From Glycomyces niveus (GTDB lineage Bacteria; Actinomycetota; Actinomycetes; Mycobacteriales; Micromonosporaceae): a stretch of 64,000 nucleotides of DNA. The stretch lies in the NCBI RefSeq assembly GCF_017592475.1, contig NZ_JAGFNP010000010.1:62001-126000 (forward strand). Direction: 5' to 3'. The first letter of the stretch is position 1. Each line of letters starts with the position of its first letter. Shown here in pieces: positions 31,646 through 40,751 of the stretch. Both the position numbers and the translations under genes were made by a program. The notes under the pieces are model-generated. The model searched no databases and was not told the origin of the DNA. It saw nothing but the letters and a program-made list of their open reading frames with translations.

Positions 31646-32701
31646 CTAGAGACTTGCTGCCTGATCGCCCACGATGAGACGCACGTCCGTGTCGGCGGCA
31701 ACGGCGCGTTTCACGAGGGCGAGCGCGATCTGGCCCAGCTCGTAGTGCTGCACGGCGGTGCCGATGAGGCCGATCTGCTTGTCGACCAAGAGGATCGGGG
31801 TGCCGTTGGCGGGCGGCTGCTCGCTCGTGCCGTCGAGGTGGAGCATGACGAGCCGGCGCGGCGGCTGGCCCAGGTGGTGGACCTTGGCGACGGTCTCCTG
31901 GCCGCGGTAGCAGCCCTTGTTGAAGTGGACGGCGCGTTCGATCCAGCGCGGGACCTCGTGCGGGACGGTCTTCTCGTCGGTGTCGGTCCCGAAGGCGGGC
32001 AGGCCCGCGGCGACGCGGACGGCGTCCCAGGCCCAGGTGCCGGCGGGGACCGCGTCGCCGCCGAGCAGGAACGTCTCGACGTCCTCGCGGCGGACGCACA
32101 GGTCGAAGGTGGGGACGCCGAGCGCGTCGGTGCGGCGGATCCAGCCGTCGGTGGTGTCGAGCGCGTCGCCGGGGTAGACCGCGGTGGGGCTCAGCGGGAT
32201 GTCGCGCTGCACGAACTTCGCGGCGGGGACGGGCTGCACGGTCGGCGCCGCTTCGTCGGCGTCCTTGAACGTGTAGGTGAACAGCGCCCATGCGCCGTTC
32301 TCGTCGCGGATGTCGACCTCGGTGCGGAACTTCATGAGCTCCAGGTACTTCAGGAGCGCTTCGCCGCGGCCGGGCTCGGTGTCGAGCCAGGTGGTGGCGC
32401 CGTCGTCGAAGACGTTCATGTGGTGCTCGACGCGGCCGGTGGGGGAGAGGACGAGCGCTTCGGTGCCTTCGTGCGGCTTGAGGCTGGTGAGGTGCTGGGT
32501 GGTGAGCGAGTGCAGCCATTCGAGGCGGGCCGGGCCGGTGACGGAGACGAGGTCGCGGTCGGAGCGGTCGAACAGCGCGCCGGACTCCATCGCCTTGCGC
32601 TGCTCGGTGAGCGGACCGCCGTAGTGCCAGGCGGTGCGGCCGGCGTCGGTGGCGACGGCGCCGGGCAGGTTCAGGAGCGGTGAGGGCGCGATGTCGGTCA
32701 T
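31646..32701 (-). CDS. ygfZ: Folate-binding YgfZ family protein
   Basis: A 351-aa GcvT-like protein that uses tetrahydrofolate in repair or maturation of some Fe-S enzymes. The hallmark KGCYRGQE motif is at about residue 258-265 (FNKGCYRGQETVAKVHHLG). Its start overlaps the stop of the Fur-family gene (ATGA). The frame is open further upstream, but that is the other strand-frame of the regulator. Fe-S and metal regulator coupling is notable. Confidence 0.9.
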   Translation of the reverse strand: MTDIAPSPLLNLPGAVATDAGRTAWHYGGPLTEQRKAMESGALFDRSDRDLVSVTGPARLEWLHSLTTQHLTSLKPHEGTEALVLSPTGRVEHHMNVFDDGATTWLDTEPGRGEALLKYLELMKFRTEVDIRDENGAWALFTYTFKDADEAAPTVQPVPAAKFVQRDIPLSPTAVYPGDALDTTDGWIRRTDALGVPTFDLCVRREDVETFLLGGDAVPAGTWAWDAVRVAAGLPAFGTDTDEKTVPHEVPRWIERAVHFNKGCYRGQETVAKVHHLGQPPRRLVMLHLDGTSEQPPANGTPILLVDKQIGLIGTAVQHYELGQIALALVKRAVAADTDVRLIVGDQAASL

Positions 32702-33138
32702 GCGTGCTTCTCCAGGCATTCGGCGCAGGTCCCGAACACGGCGACGTGGCCGATGTCCATGACGAACCCGCAGGTGTCGGCGACTTCCTCCCGCGCGTTC
32801 GCGAACAGGGAGGGGTCGACCTCGGTGATCCGGCCGCAGCGGTGGCACACGAGGTGCGCGTGGCCGCGGTCGCCTGACAGATGGTACGTCGGGGCGCCGT
32901 GGGAGAGGTGGGTGTGCGAGACGAGCTGGAGTTCTTCGAGCAGGTCGAGGGTGCGGTAGACAGTGGTGATGTTCACGCCTTCGACCTGGCCGCGGATGCG
33001 CTCGTGGATCTGCTCGGGGGTCGCGTGTCCGAGCGCGCGGACGGCTTCCAGGACGAGCTGGCGCTGCGCGGTCATGCGCAGCCCCTTGGAGCGCAGCACC
33101 GCCGCCAGTTCGGTCTCGGCCTCGGCTTCGGTGGGCAT
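32698..33138 (-). CDS. Fur family transcriptional regulator
   Basis: A 146-aa metal-dependent repressor. The winged helix (GLRMTAQRQLVLEAVRAL, VNITTVYRTLDLLEELQLV) and two structural-zinc CxxC pairs (CHRC, CAEC) are seen, with H-rich HLSHGAPTYHLSGDRGHAHLV between. It may be a Zur- or PerR/CatR-like member; I cannot decide. ATG 33138 stands six bases after TACGAT. It is coupled to ygfZ by a 4-bp overlap. Confidence 0.9.
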   Translation of the reverse strand: MPTEAEAETELAAVLRSKGLRMTAQRQLVLEAVRALGHATPEQIHERIRGQVEGVNITTVYRTLDLLEELQLVSHTHLSHGAPTYHLSGDRGHAHLVCHRCGRITEVDPSLFANAREEVADTCGFVMDIGHVAVFGTCAECLEKHA

Positions 33139-33144
33139 ACGTGC

Positions 33145-33150
33145 ATCGTA
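33145..33150 (-). promoter_or_regulatory. -10 element of a probable leaderless mRNA (fur-ygfZ)
   Basis: TACGAT on the minus strand, six bases before ATG 33138. The start choice for the regulator rests partly on this. Confidence 0.5.
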
Positions 33151-33374
33151 CTGCGCCGACCGCTGAGCGAGCGCCTGCGCTGCCGCCGCTTCGGAAGCGC
33201 GCGCCCACGCGGCTTGCGCCGCCCTCGGATCACTCGTTCGGGTGACATGGCGGCTGCGGGGGCCGGTTCTTGTCGTACCCCTCGGCCACGCTGGCACAGT
33301 ATTCTCCCCTCTTGTGGTGGGCGGGGGGTGGTGGGTGGGGTGTTGCGGACGGTGACCGGGGGCAGAATGAGCAC

Positions 33375-34229
33375 ATGGCACTAGTGACCGCAGTACTGCA
33401 CCGCGGCGTCGTCGACTCCGACGCGCCGCTCCTGTGCGCCGACGACCTCGGAGTCCTCCGGGGCGACGGCGTCTTCGAGACCATCAACGTCCGCGCCGGG
33501 CAGGCCTTCCTGCTCTCGGAGCACCTCGACCGCATGGCGAACTCCGCGCGCCGCATGGAGTTCGAGCTGCCCGCGAAGGCGGACATGGCCGAGCTCGCCG
33601 AGCAGGCGCTCGCCGCCTGGCGCGAGCGGGCCGAGGGCGAGGGCGCGCTGCGCCTGGTCGCCACCCGCGGCCGCGAGCACGGCGGCCCGCCCACGGTCTA
33701 CGCCACCGTCGACCCGGTGCCGCGCGAGCGCATCCTGCCGCGCCGGGACGGCTTGAAGATCGCCACGGCGACCTTGGGGGTGAATGCCGACGCGCGGGGC
33801 GAAGCCCCGTGGCTTCTAGGCGGCGTCAAGGCATTGTCGTACGCGTCGATGATGGCGGTGACCCGCTGGGCGAAGACGCAGGGCGCGGACGACGCCCTGT
33901 GGGTATCGGCCGACGGGTTCGCCCTGGAGGGCCCGACCTCGTCGCTGCTGTGGCTCGAGGGCGAGACCCTCTGCACCACGCCGACCTCGACGGGCATCCT
34001 GCCGGGCACGACGAGCGCGTACCTGCTGGAGCAGGCCCCTAAGGCGGGCTTGAAGACCGCGGAGAAGCTGATCTCGGTGGAGGACTTGAAGAACGCCGAG
34101 GCGGCGTGGTTGAGCTCCTCCGTACGCGGTGTGGCCTTCATCACCCAGATCGATGACGTGCCGGTCGAGCAGCGCCCTGACATCACGGCTGAGCTGGACA
34201 AACTCGCGGGCTTCGAGGTTCCTGAGTAA
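33375..34229 (+). CDS. Aminotransferase class IV (aminodeoxychorismate lyase-like)
   Basis: A 284-aa fold-type IV PLP enzyme. The start has the typical DLGVLRGDGVFETINVR (about 24-40). The PLP lysine lies in LLGGVKALSYASMMA, and LEGPTSSLLW and TGILPGTT complete the fold. These features fit 4-amino-4-deoxychorismate lyase (PabC, folate pathway), but branched-chain or D-amino acid aminotransferase activity cannot be excluded. Single gene; followed by a 320-bp structured gap. Confidence 0.82.
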   Translation: MALVTAVLHRGVVDSDAPLLCADDLGVLRGDGVFETINVRAGQAFLLSEHLDRMANSARRMEFELPAKADMAELAEQALAAWRERAEGEGALRLVATRGREHGGPPTVYATVDPVPRERILPRRDGLKIATATLGVNADARGEAPWLLGGVKALSYASMMAVTRWAKTQGADDALWVSADGFALEGPTSSLLWLEGETLCTTPTSTGILPGTTSAYLLEQAPKAGLKTAEKLISVEDLKNAEAAWLSSSVRGVAFITQIDDVPVEQRPDITAELDKLAGFEVPE

Positions 34230-34549
34230 CGGTTTGACATCGTTTCCCAGGTTCTTCTCAGGCTCAGCACAGGCCACGCCCAGAGACGGTCCTCATAGTA
34301 ATGAGTGTTCCGGTCACGCCGACAAGCCAAACGGACGGACATGGGCAGTCTTCCGGGAGGCACGGAACAATCCGGGGGCACAAAACCAGTAAGGGCAATC
34401 GGGCACAGCCCTACTGGTGCCAATGAAAAGTGGAGCTCCTCCACTTTATCGGGGCCGCAGCGAATGGGCAAGCGCTGCGGCCCCATTAACGTGTAACAGG
34501 AACGACACGAAACCGTCTCGGCCGCATAGGTTGTGTGAGTCCGAGGCAC
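34230..34549 (+). ncRNA. Candidate structured RNA between converging genes
   Basis: No gene seen in 320 bp, but many complementary segments on the plus strand. CTCAT/ATGAG is at about 34291-34305. GTTCCG/CGGAAC is a long-range pair, about 34307-34375. GGCAC/GTGCC encloses CCAGTA-GGG/CCC-TACTGG (about 34376-34421). AAAGTGGAG/CTCCACTTT is at 34427-34447. A 12-bp stem lies at 34451-34484. TTGACA at 34234 may be a -35, without a clear -10. It matches no RNA family I recognise. Confidence 0.45.
34451..34484. terminator. GC-rich terminator-like hairpin
   Basis: GGGGCCGCAGCG and CGCTGCGGCCCC form a perfect 12-bp stem with a 10-base loop between the two converging genes. No T-run on either side. Confidence 0.65.
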
Positions 34550-35911
34550 TCAACCTGCGAGGACTTTGCCGGGGTTGAGGATGCCGAGCGGGTCGAGCGC
34601 GCTTTTGATCCGCCGCTGCACCGCCAGATTCACCGGGTCGAGTTCCTTTGCGAGCCAATCGCGTTTGAGCATTCCCACGCCGTGCTCACCGGTGATGGTG
34701 CCGCCCATGGCGAGTGCCATCTCCAGGATCTCGTCGAACGCGGCCCGCCCGGCTTCGAGCGAGCCCGGGTCCTCCGGGTGGACGATGATGTTCGGGTGCA
34801 GGTTCCCGTCCCCCGCATGGGCGATGACGCCGATGACCACGCCGTGCTTCGCAGCCGCGGCCCGCACGCCGTCGAGCGCTTCGGCCAGGCGCGAGCGCGG
34901 CACCGCGATGTCGTCGACCAGGACCGTGCCCAGCCGCTCCATCGCGTGGTAGGCGCTGCGCCGCGACTCGAGGAGCGCGTCGGCCTCCTCGGCGTCGGTG
35001 GCGCGGTAGACCTCCGAGGCGCCGGCCTCGGTGCAGAGCGCCTCGATCGCGGCCAGCTCCTCCGCCGGGTTCGCGTCGGCGGCCACGAGCAGCATCGCGG
35101 CGGCCTCGGTCGGCAACCCCATGGGGCGCAGGGCTTCCAGCGCCCGCAGGTGCACGTTGTCGATGAGCTCGAGCAGACTCGGCTGCGCGCCCGCGGCCAT
35201 GATCGCGGTGACGGCGCGCCCCGCGTCGGCGGTGGTGCCGAAGACCGCCGCGAGGGTGAGCCGCCCGGCCGGGATCGGCGAGAGCTTCACGGTGGCCTCG
35301 GTAATGACCCCAAGGGTCCCTTCGGAACCGCAGAACAGCCGCACCAGGTCGTACCCGGCGACGCCCTTCGCGGTCTCGCGGCCGCAGCGCATGACCTCGC
35401 CCGAGGCGAGCACGACTTCGAGGCCCAGCACGTACTCCGGGGTGGTCCCGTACTTGACGCAGCACATGCCGCCAGCCGCGGTGGCGATGTTCCCGCCGAT
35501 CGTGGAGATCTGCCACGAGCCCGGGTCGGGGCTGTAGCGCAGCCCGTATTCGCTTGCGGCGCTGGTGATCGCGGCGTTGAGCACGCCCGGCTGCACGACC
35601 GCGAGGCGGTTCACCGGGTCGATCGAGAGGATCTCGTCCATGGGGGAGACGTCGAGGAGGATCGCCCCGTCCACCGCGGTCGCCGCCCCCGCCAGACCGG
35701 TGCGGGCCCCTTGCGGCACCACGGGGACGCCGAGCTCGGCGGCGACCTGCAGGGCGGCGCTGACCTCCGCCGTCGACGTCGCACGGACGAGCGCCACGGC
35801 CCGGCCGGGCGGCACGAGCCCGGCGTGGTCCACCGAATGCGCGGCCAGGACATCGGCATCGGTCACGGGCGACAGCCCGGCCCCGCGCAGCGCGGAGATC
35901 AGATCGCTCAT
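34550..35911 (-). CDS. FAD-binding oxidase, glycolate/D-lactate oxidase (GlcD) type
   Basis: A 453-aa PCMH-type flavoprotein. The FAD domain shows VVPQGARTGLAGAAT (about 64-78) and STIGGNIATAAGGMCCVKYG. The cap domain ends with HAGDGNLHPNI and GEHGVGMLKRDWL, both typical of D-2-hydroxyacid dehydrogenases/oxidases. No GlcE/GlcF partner is next to it. ATG 35911 is six bases after TACCCT; ATG 35941 would add ten residues. Confidence 0.88.
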   Translation of the reverse strand: MSDLISALRGAGLSPVTDADVLAAHSVDHAGLVPPGRAVALVRATSTAEVSAALQVAAELGVPVVPQGARTGLAGAATAVDGAILLDVSPMDEILSIDPVNRLAVVQPGVLNAAITSAASEYGLRYSPDPGSWQISTIGGNIATAAGGMCCVKYGTTPEYVLGLEVVLASGEVMRCGRETAKGVAGYDLVRLFCGSEGTLGVITEATVKLSPIPAGRLTLAAVFGTTADAGRAVTAIMAAGAQPSLLELIDNVHLRALEALRPMGLPTEAAAMLLVAADANPAEELAAIEALCTEAGASEVYRATDAEEADALLESRRSAYHAMERLGTVLVDDIAVPRSRLAEALDGVRAAAAKHGVVIGVIAHAGDGNLHPNIIVHPEDPGSLEAGRAAFDEILEMALAMGGTITGEHGVGMLKRDWLAKELDPVNLAVQRRIKSALDPLGILNPGKVLAG

Positions 35912-35917
35912 CCCGCG

Positions 35918-35947
35918 AGGGTAGAGCCCGCGATCGGCCATCCACAA
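35918..35947 (-). promoter_or_regulatory. Promoter of a probable leaderless mRNA (FAD oxidase)
   Basis: On the minus strand TTGTGG (35947-35942), 18 bp, TACCCT (35923-35918), then six bases to ATG 35911. Confidence 0.55.
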
Positions 35948-36134
35948 ACCCCCACCCACCACTAGAGGGGAAAGAAGGGTCCGCCGCAAATCTCCCGCCC
36001 GGGTCCGACAGGAAACCGCCGAAATCGCCGTCGGCGGCGGCAATGTCACCTGAACGAGTGTCTACGCGCCGAGTGCGATCGGGCCGCGGCCGCGAGACGG
36101 CGGGCCGATCCTCGGCGCGCGGCCGCCCACCGGC

Positions 36135-37106
36135 CTACGCGTACGGGTCGGTGTCGACGACCTTGCGGATGATCTCCGCGAGCGCCTCGACCCGCTCGAT
36201 GCCCTCGTCGTCAGTGGCCGAGCCGCCGGTGAGGATCGCGATCTTGATCGGCTCCTCGGACTCGCCCTCGATCACGCCGATCGAGTTCACCACCCACTCG
36301 CCGCCCATCGCGTCGCGCGTGTCCCAGCCGTTCTTCATCCACACGGTCTCGTCCTCGGCCGCCGCGGCCGAGACGCCCCACTGCTGCGAGTCCGCCAGGT
36401 CGCCCATGAGCGAGCGCGCGTAGTCCACCTGCTCGGCGTCGAGCACGCCCTCGTACAGCGCCAGCTCCAGCATCCGCAGCTGGTCCACCGCGGTCGTCTG
36501 CGTCTTGCCCCACTGCTCGGTCTCGTTCGGGTTCGTGTTCGCGAGCCCGTAGTCGATGTGCGCCTGCCGGATCGCGTCGTGCCCGTCGTCGAACGTGCCG
36601 CCGTACAGCATCTGGTTCGTGGCGTCGTTGCTCGAGTCCTTGATCATCGACTCGGCCGCCGCCAGCAGCCAGTCCGGCACCTCGTCGAGCGTCCCGTACG
36701 CCTCCAGCACCATCGTCAGGATCTCGACCTTCACGATCGACGCCGTGTCGTGCTGCACGTCGCCCTCGTACGCGAGCTGGAACTCCGCGTCGTCCACCGC
36801 GACCGAGGCGTAGAAGTTCTCGTCCTCGAGACCCGCCACGTACTCGCCGACGGCGGCGTCGAGGTCGGCCTGCAGGCGGCTCTGCGCGGCCAGCCGCAGC
36901 TCCTCCTCCGAGGGCTGCAGCGTGGAGTCCTCGTCGGCGGACTGCTGGGAGCCGGGCAGGGTCCCGGCGGCCGACCCGCCGGCCCCGCCGTCGTCACCGG
37001 AGAGGTCCACGACGTAGATCACGGCCGCGATGAGCACGGCGATCGCCGGGACGACCAGGAAGGGCCAGAGCCGTCGCGAAGGGGCGTGCTTGGGCGGGGA
37101 GGTCAC
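36135..37106 (-). CDS. Membrane-anchored serine hydrolase, class A beta-lactamase-like
   Basis: The 323-aa protein has one N-terminal TM segment (about 14-34), an acidic linker, then a beta-lactamase-related domain. The SxxK motif is DTASIVKVEIL (about 119-129). SSNDATNQML resembles the SDN loop, and WMKNGWD stands where KTG is expected. The changed third motif suggests a non-lactamase hydrolase or transpeptidase regulator. Start is GTG 37106. Extracytoplasmic action is implied by topology; substrate unknown. Confidence 0.75.
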   Translation of the reverse strand: MTSPPKHAPSRRLWPFLVVPAIAVLIAAVIYVVDLSGDDGGAGGSAAGTLPGSQQSADEDSTLQPSEEELRLAAQSRLQADLDAAVGEYVAGLEDENFYASVAVDDAEFQLAYEGDVQHDTASIVKVEILTMVLEAYGTLDEVPDWLLAAAESMIKDSSNDATNQMLYGGTFDDGHDAIRQAHIDYGLANTNPNETEQWGKTQTTAVDQLRMLELALYEGVLDAEQVDYARSLMGDLADSQQWGVSAAAAEDETVWMKNGWDTRDAMGGEWVVNSIGVIEGESEEPIKIAILTGGSATDDEGIERVEALAEIIRKVVDTDPYA

Positions 37107-37416
37107 AACAGGAACCTTGCTTCAGTGCGGGGGCGCGAACGAAATGCTGCGGCCCACGCTAAAGCAGTCATCGAAGCGACCACAAGCAGGGTTGATTGAG
37201 AGTTCCGTAACGGTTGCACAACACCGCCTGGATCACCTGGTGATGCTGCTCTCGTCATGGTCGCTCGCGGTCGGCGGCCCCGCAACGCCGAAGCGCCCGC
37301 CGACGGCGGGCGCAGCTCAAAGCTCTGTATCGGCGGGCCGTGAGGCACTGGGACTGGCGCTCGAAATGGGACCTGGGGAGGAAATGACCATCAACGACCG
37401 CCGGAACCGCAGTGCC
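37107..37416. other. Intergenic stretch with one hairpin, no gene seen
   Basis: About 310 bp. It contains a perfect 9-bp GC hairpin GCGCCCGCC/GGCGGGCGC (37293-37313), which may end leftward transcription of the 37.4-38.6 kb genes. The serine-hydrolase promoter should lie near 37120-37210. Confidence 0.45.
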
Positions 37417-37671
37417 TCACGGAGACTCCACCGCACCGCGCCGCAACCGGGAGGCCCGCGAAGCGCGGGCCTGGTCGGGGCCGGTGAGGCACCGGGCCGC
37501 ACGCTGCCGGTCGCGCCGGTTCCGCACCCTGCCCCCCGGCACCCACGCCGACGCCTGCGCGCCGTGCGAGTGCGCCCGCGGCGCGGGCTGCGCGCCGACG
37601 GTCGGGGAGGAGGGAACGGAAGCGGTCGCGGCGGCCTGCGGCGCCGGGCTCGGGACGGGCACCGGCGTCAC
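37417..37671 (-). CDS. Small Ala/Pro/Arg-rich ORF coupled to the secreted protein gene
   Basis: An 84-codon frame whose GTG start overlaps the TGA of the upstream gene (GTGA), the arrangement used by coupled genes in this window. The product starts with a proline-rich stretch (TPVPVPSPAPQ) and becomes strongly basic. No domain or TM segment is seen. It may be a chance frame in GC-rich DNA; a hairpin lies about 100 bp past its end. Confidence 0.3.
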   Translation of the reverse strand: MTPVPVPSPAPQAAATASVPSSPTVGAQPAPRAHSHGAQASAWVPGGRVRNRRDRQRAARCLTGPDQARASRASRLRRGAVESP

Positions 37672-38597
37672 GCCGTCGCCCGCTGCTTGAGAAGGGTGCG
37701 CGTCACCGCGGCGGCCATGCCGACCAGGCAGATGATCGCGACCAGCGCCAAGAGGCCGTTCGCGCCGTCGGCCACGGCCTTCGGGTCGACCGCGACGACC
37801 TCGACATCGACGGCCGGGCTGTCGCCGCCGCCCGCGCCGGAATCATGCTCGGAAGGCGGCGGGCCGAACGCGTTGACCTCTTCGTCCTCCACCGCGGGCT
37901 CCTCTGCCGCGGCGGCCGGATCCTCGGCGACCTCGCCCTGCTGGGCCTCGCCGCCGTCCGCGGCAGCGTCGCCCTCGTCCTGCGAGTCGCCTTCGGGCGC
38001 ATCGTCATCGGCGGCGCCGCCCGTCGGCGGCAGCGCGACGTCCTCGCCCGCCTCGTCCTCGTTCGGCCGCTCGTCGGCCTGCGCCTCGACCACGCGGACC
38101 TGCGCCGACTCGTACTCGGCGAACAGGCCGTGGCAGTTCGGGACCATCGCCACCTCGGCCGAGCGGTTCATCTCGAACACCTGGCTCGCCCCCGAGCCGA
38201 TGTCGTACACCTCGTCGCCCACGTGCAGCTTCGCGTCGGTGCCCAGGTCGTTGCTGTACCGCACCTGCGAACCCTGCTCCACCGTCAGCTCCGACGCGTC
38301 AGGGGAGGAGGTCGCCGACACGAGGCCGAGCGTGCCGCAGTCGCCGCTGAACACGACCTCGCTGCTGCTGCCCGACTCCGGCTCGTCGGCCGTCGCGATG
38401 CTCACCCCGGCCGCGCCGCCGACCGCCAGCATCGAGGCGGCCGAGATCGCCGCCAGGCGCGACTTCCGCCGGTGCGCGCGCCGGTCCATGGCCTCCTGGA
38501 TCGAGGGCGCGACGCGGCCGTCGCTCACCGGGTACGGCAGCGGAGGACGCGTCTGGGCCCGGGACTGCTTACCGGGCTTCGTGGTGTGACTTCCCAT
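37668..38597 (-). CDS. Secreted, C-terminally membrane-anchored protein of unknown function
   Basis: The 309-aa protein has a basic N-terminus of about 45 residues, then a signal-like segment (SRLAAISAASMLAVGGAAGVSIATADE). A small beta-rich domain with two Cys (SGDCGTLG, VPNCHGLF) follows, about 80-170. Then comes a very acidic Ala/Glu/Asp linker (about 170-270), a TM segment (about 280-302) and a short basic end. No LPXTG sorting motif. I do not recognise the domain; a cupredoxin-like fold is only a guess. GGAGAG precedes the ATG. Confidence 0.6.
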   Translation of the reverse strand: MGSHTTKPGKQSRAQTRPPLPYPVSDGRVAPSIQEAMDRRAHRRKSRLAAISAASMLAVGGAAGVSIATADEPESGSSSEVVFSGDCGTLGLVSATSSPDASELTVEQGSQVRYSNDLGTDAKLHVGDEVYDIGSGASQVFEMNRSAEVAMVPNCHGLFAEYESAQVRVVEAQADERPNEDEAGEDVALPPTGGAADDDAPEGDSQDEGDAAADGGEAQQGEVAEDPAAAAEEPAVEDEEVNAFGPPPSEHDSGAGGGDSPAVDVEVVAVDPKAVADGANGLLALVAIICLVGMAAAVTRTLLKQRATA

Positions 38598-38819
38598 ACC
38601 TGCGGCTCTCCAACTGCGTCTTCGACCGGATCACGACCTGATCGTTAGCGGGAATCAGGTCTCAACAGCGTTCAACGAGCGGGCGCGGGAAAGGTGACGG
38701 CCGCGCTCCCGCCGAATCCGCCGCGCCCACCGCGATCCGTCCTCATGCGCCCGTATCGAGCGGCGCACCCGTCCGTAGGATGTCCGTGACAGCACCGAGC
38801 GAGGGACCGCGAGAACCCC

Positions 38820-40715
38820 ATGGCCAAACCTGCGCCCGACACCGAGCCCGCCGCGACCCGCGAGCCCGAGCCCACGCCCCCCGGCGAAGGCCCCCGGACC
38901 GGCACCGGCGACACCACCATCCAGGAATCCGAGCGCTGGCAGCGCTTCGCCGGCGGCGAGCACCCGCCCGAGACGCTCCGGCCCGGCCGCTGGCGGGCCC
39001 TCGGCCGCGCCCTGCGCCGCGCCGCCCGCAGCGAATGGACCCTCGCCGGACTCTGCAGCGTCCTCCTCGCCCTCGCCATGACCTGGCCGCTCGCCCGGCA
39101 CCTCACCGACCGCATCCCCCACGACACCGGCGACCCGCTGCTGCTGACCTACATCCTCGGCTGGGTCGGCCACGCCCTCCGCGAGAACCCCGCCGGGATC
39201 TGGGACACCAACAGCTTCTGGCCCCTCGACGACGCCTACCTCTTCACCGACACCCTCATGGGCTACGCGCCCGCCGCGCTCTTCATCACCAGCCCCACCA
39301 GCGCGCTCGTCGTCTACAACCTGCTCTACATCGGCACGTTCGCCCTCGCGTTCCTCGGCGCATACGCCCTCCTGCGCCAGCTCGGCGCCCGCGTCGCCGG
39401 CTCCGCCGTCGCCGCCGCGGCCTTCGCTTACGCCCCTTGGAAACTCGGACAGGCCGGGCACCTCCAGGTCCTCTCCAGCGGCGGCATCGCCCTCGCCCTC
39501 GCGATGCTCGCCCGCGGCCATGGCTACTCCCTCAGAGGAGGCTTCAAGCCGGAGCGGCAGCGGCCCGGCTGGATCATCGCCGGGTGGCTCACCGCCCTGT
39601 GGCAGTTCGCGATCGGCGCCGGACTCGGCATCCCCTTCGTCTACCTGCTCCTCGGCATCGGCGTCGTCGTCGGCCTCCACTGGCTCGCCAAGCGCCCGCG
39701 CCTGCGCTGGCAGACCCTGGCCGCCAACGGCGTCGGCGGCTCCGTGTTCAGCCTCGGCGTGCTGTGGATCGCCGACAAGCACGCCGTGGTCGCCGAGAAC
39801 TACCCCGAGGCGATCCGCGACATCGCGTACATCAAGTGGTTCGCCCCCACCTGGCAGAGCTTCATCATCGCGCCCCAGGAGTCCCGCGTGTGGGGCGAGG
39901 CGCACGAGGCCGCCCGCGCCGAGCTGACGTGGGCGCCCGAGCAGGCGCTCCTGGTGGGCTTCACGCTGTTCGCGCTGGCGATGGCGGGCCTGGTGTGGTC
40001 GTGCTGGACGGGCTGGCAGCGCGTGTGGCTCGCGCTGGGCGGCGCGGTCGTGTTCGCGATCGCCATGGGCCCCAACTTCCTCGACGACGGCTCGTGGGCG
40101 TGGGCGCTGCTGTACGAGTACGCGCCGGGCTGGGACGCGATCCGCACGCCGGGCCGACTGGCGATCTACCTGACGCTGATCCTGGCGGTGCTGGCGGCGG
40201 GGACACTCACGCGCATCGCCGACGACGCCGACGAACTGGCGCACCGCGCCCGCGTCGACAAGCGCCTGAAGGTGAAGGCGCCCAGGCGGATCCACGCGCT
40301 GCTGTTCCTGCCGGTCTTCCTCGTCCTGTGGGAGGGGATGACCGTGGCGCCGTACGCCGAGGTGCCGGAGGCGCCCGTCGACATGTCCGAACTCGAAGGA
40401 CCCGTGCTGTTCCTGCCCGCGGGCGGGGGCGACACGAAGGTCCAGTACTGGTCGATCGACGGCTTCCCGGAGGTCGCCAACGGCGTCGCGGCGTTCACGC
40501 CGGACGAGCAGGCGGGCCTCAAATCGATGTCGATGGGCTTCCCGGGCGAGGACGCGATCACGTCCCTGCGCGAGGCGGGGATCGAGACCGTCGTGGTCCT
40601 GCCGGGCTCGCTCCCGGGCAGCGACTGGGACGGCCTGGACACGGCCATCGACCCGTACGGGGTCGAGGTGGAGCGCACGGAGACCGCCGTGATCTACGAC
40701 CTCAACGCCGGCTGA
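38820..40715 (+). CDS. Large integral membrane protein, GT-C-like
   Basis: A 631-aa protein with a disordered N-terminus (1-65), about ten or eleven hydrophobic segments (75-480) and a soluble C-terminal domain. The first loop after TM1 contains HDTGDPLLLTYILGWVG, an acidic-residue placement seen in lipid-linked GT-C sugar transferases. Later loops are Trp-rich (KWFAPTWQSF). Function is unknown; it could transfer mannose or arabinose to envelope polymers. TAGGAT at 38776-38781 is a possible -10. A hairpin follows the stop. Confidence 0.6.
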   Translation: MAKPAPDTEPAATREPEPTPPGEGPRTGTGDTTIQESERWQRFAGGEHPPETLRPGRWRALGRALRRAARSEWTLAGLCSVLLALAMTWPLARHLTDRIPHDTGDPLLLTYILGWVGHALRENPAGIWDTNSFWPLDDAYLFTDTLMGYAPAALFITSPTSALVVYNLLYIGTFALAFLGAYALLRQLGARVAGSAVAAAAFAYAPWKLGQAGHLQVLSSGGIALALAMLARGHGYSLRGGFKPERQRPGWIIAGWLTALWQFAIGAGLGIPFVYLLLGIGVVVGLHWLAKRPRLRWQTLAANGVGGSVFSLGVLWIADKHAVVAENYPEAIRDIAYIKWFAPTWQSFIIAPQESRVWGEAHEAARAELTWAPEQALLVGFTLFALAMAGLVWSCWTGWQRVWLALGGAVVFAIAMGPNFLDDGSWAWALLYEYAPGWDAIRTPGRLAIYLTLILAVLAAGTLTRIADDADELAHRARVDKRLKVKAPRRIHALLFLPVFLVLWEGMTVAPYAEVPEAPVDMSELEGPVLFLPAGGGDTKVQYWSIDGFPEVANGVAAFTPDEQAGLKSMSMGFPGEDAITSLREAGIETVVVLPGSLPGSDWDGLDTAIDPYGVEVERTETAVIYDLNAG

Positions 40716-40722
40716 CCGGGGG

Positions 40723-40751
40723 CGCGAAAACCCGTTGACAGGGTTTTCGCG
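40723..40751. terminator. Hairpin after the GT-C-like gene
   Basis: CGCGAAAACCC (40723-40733) pairs perfectly with GGGTTTTCGCG (40741-40751), loop GTTGACA. It is a probable bidirectional terminator and shares bases with the next promoter. Confidence 0.7.

Noticed and set aside
34340..34390. Cobalamin-riboswitch-like stretch (GGCACGGAACAATCCGGG)
   Set aside because: The conserved CxGxCCCGCCACTGT box is missing and it precedes no gene on the right strand.
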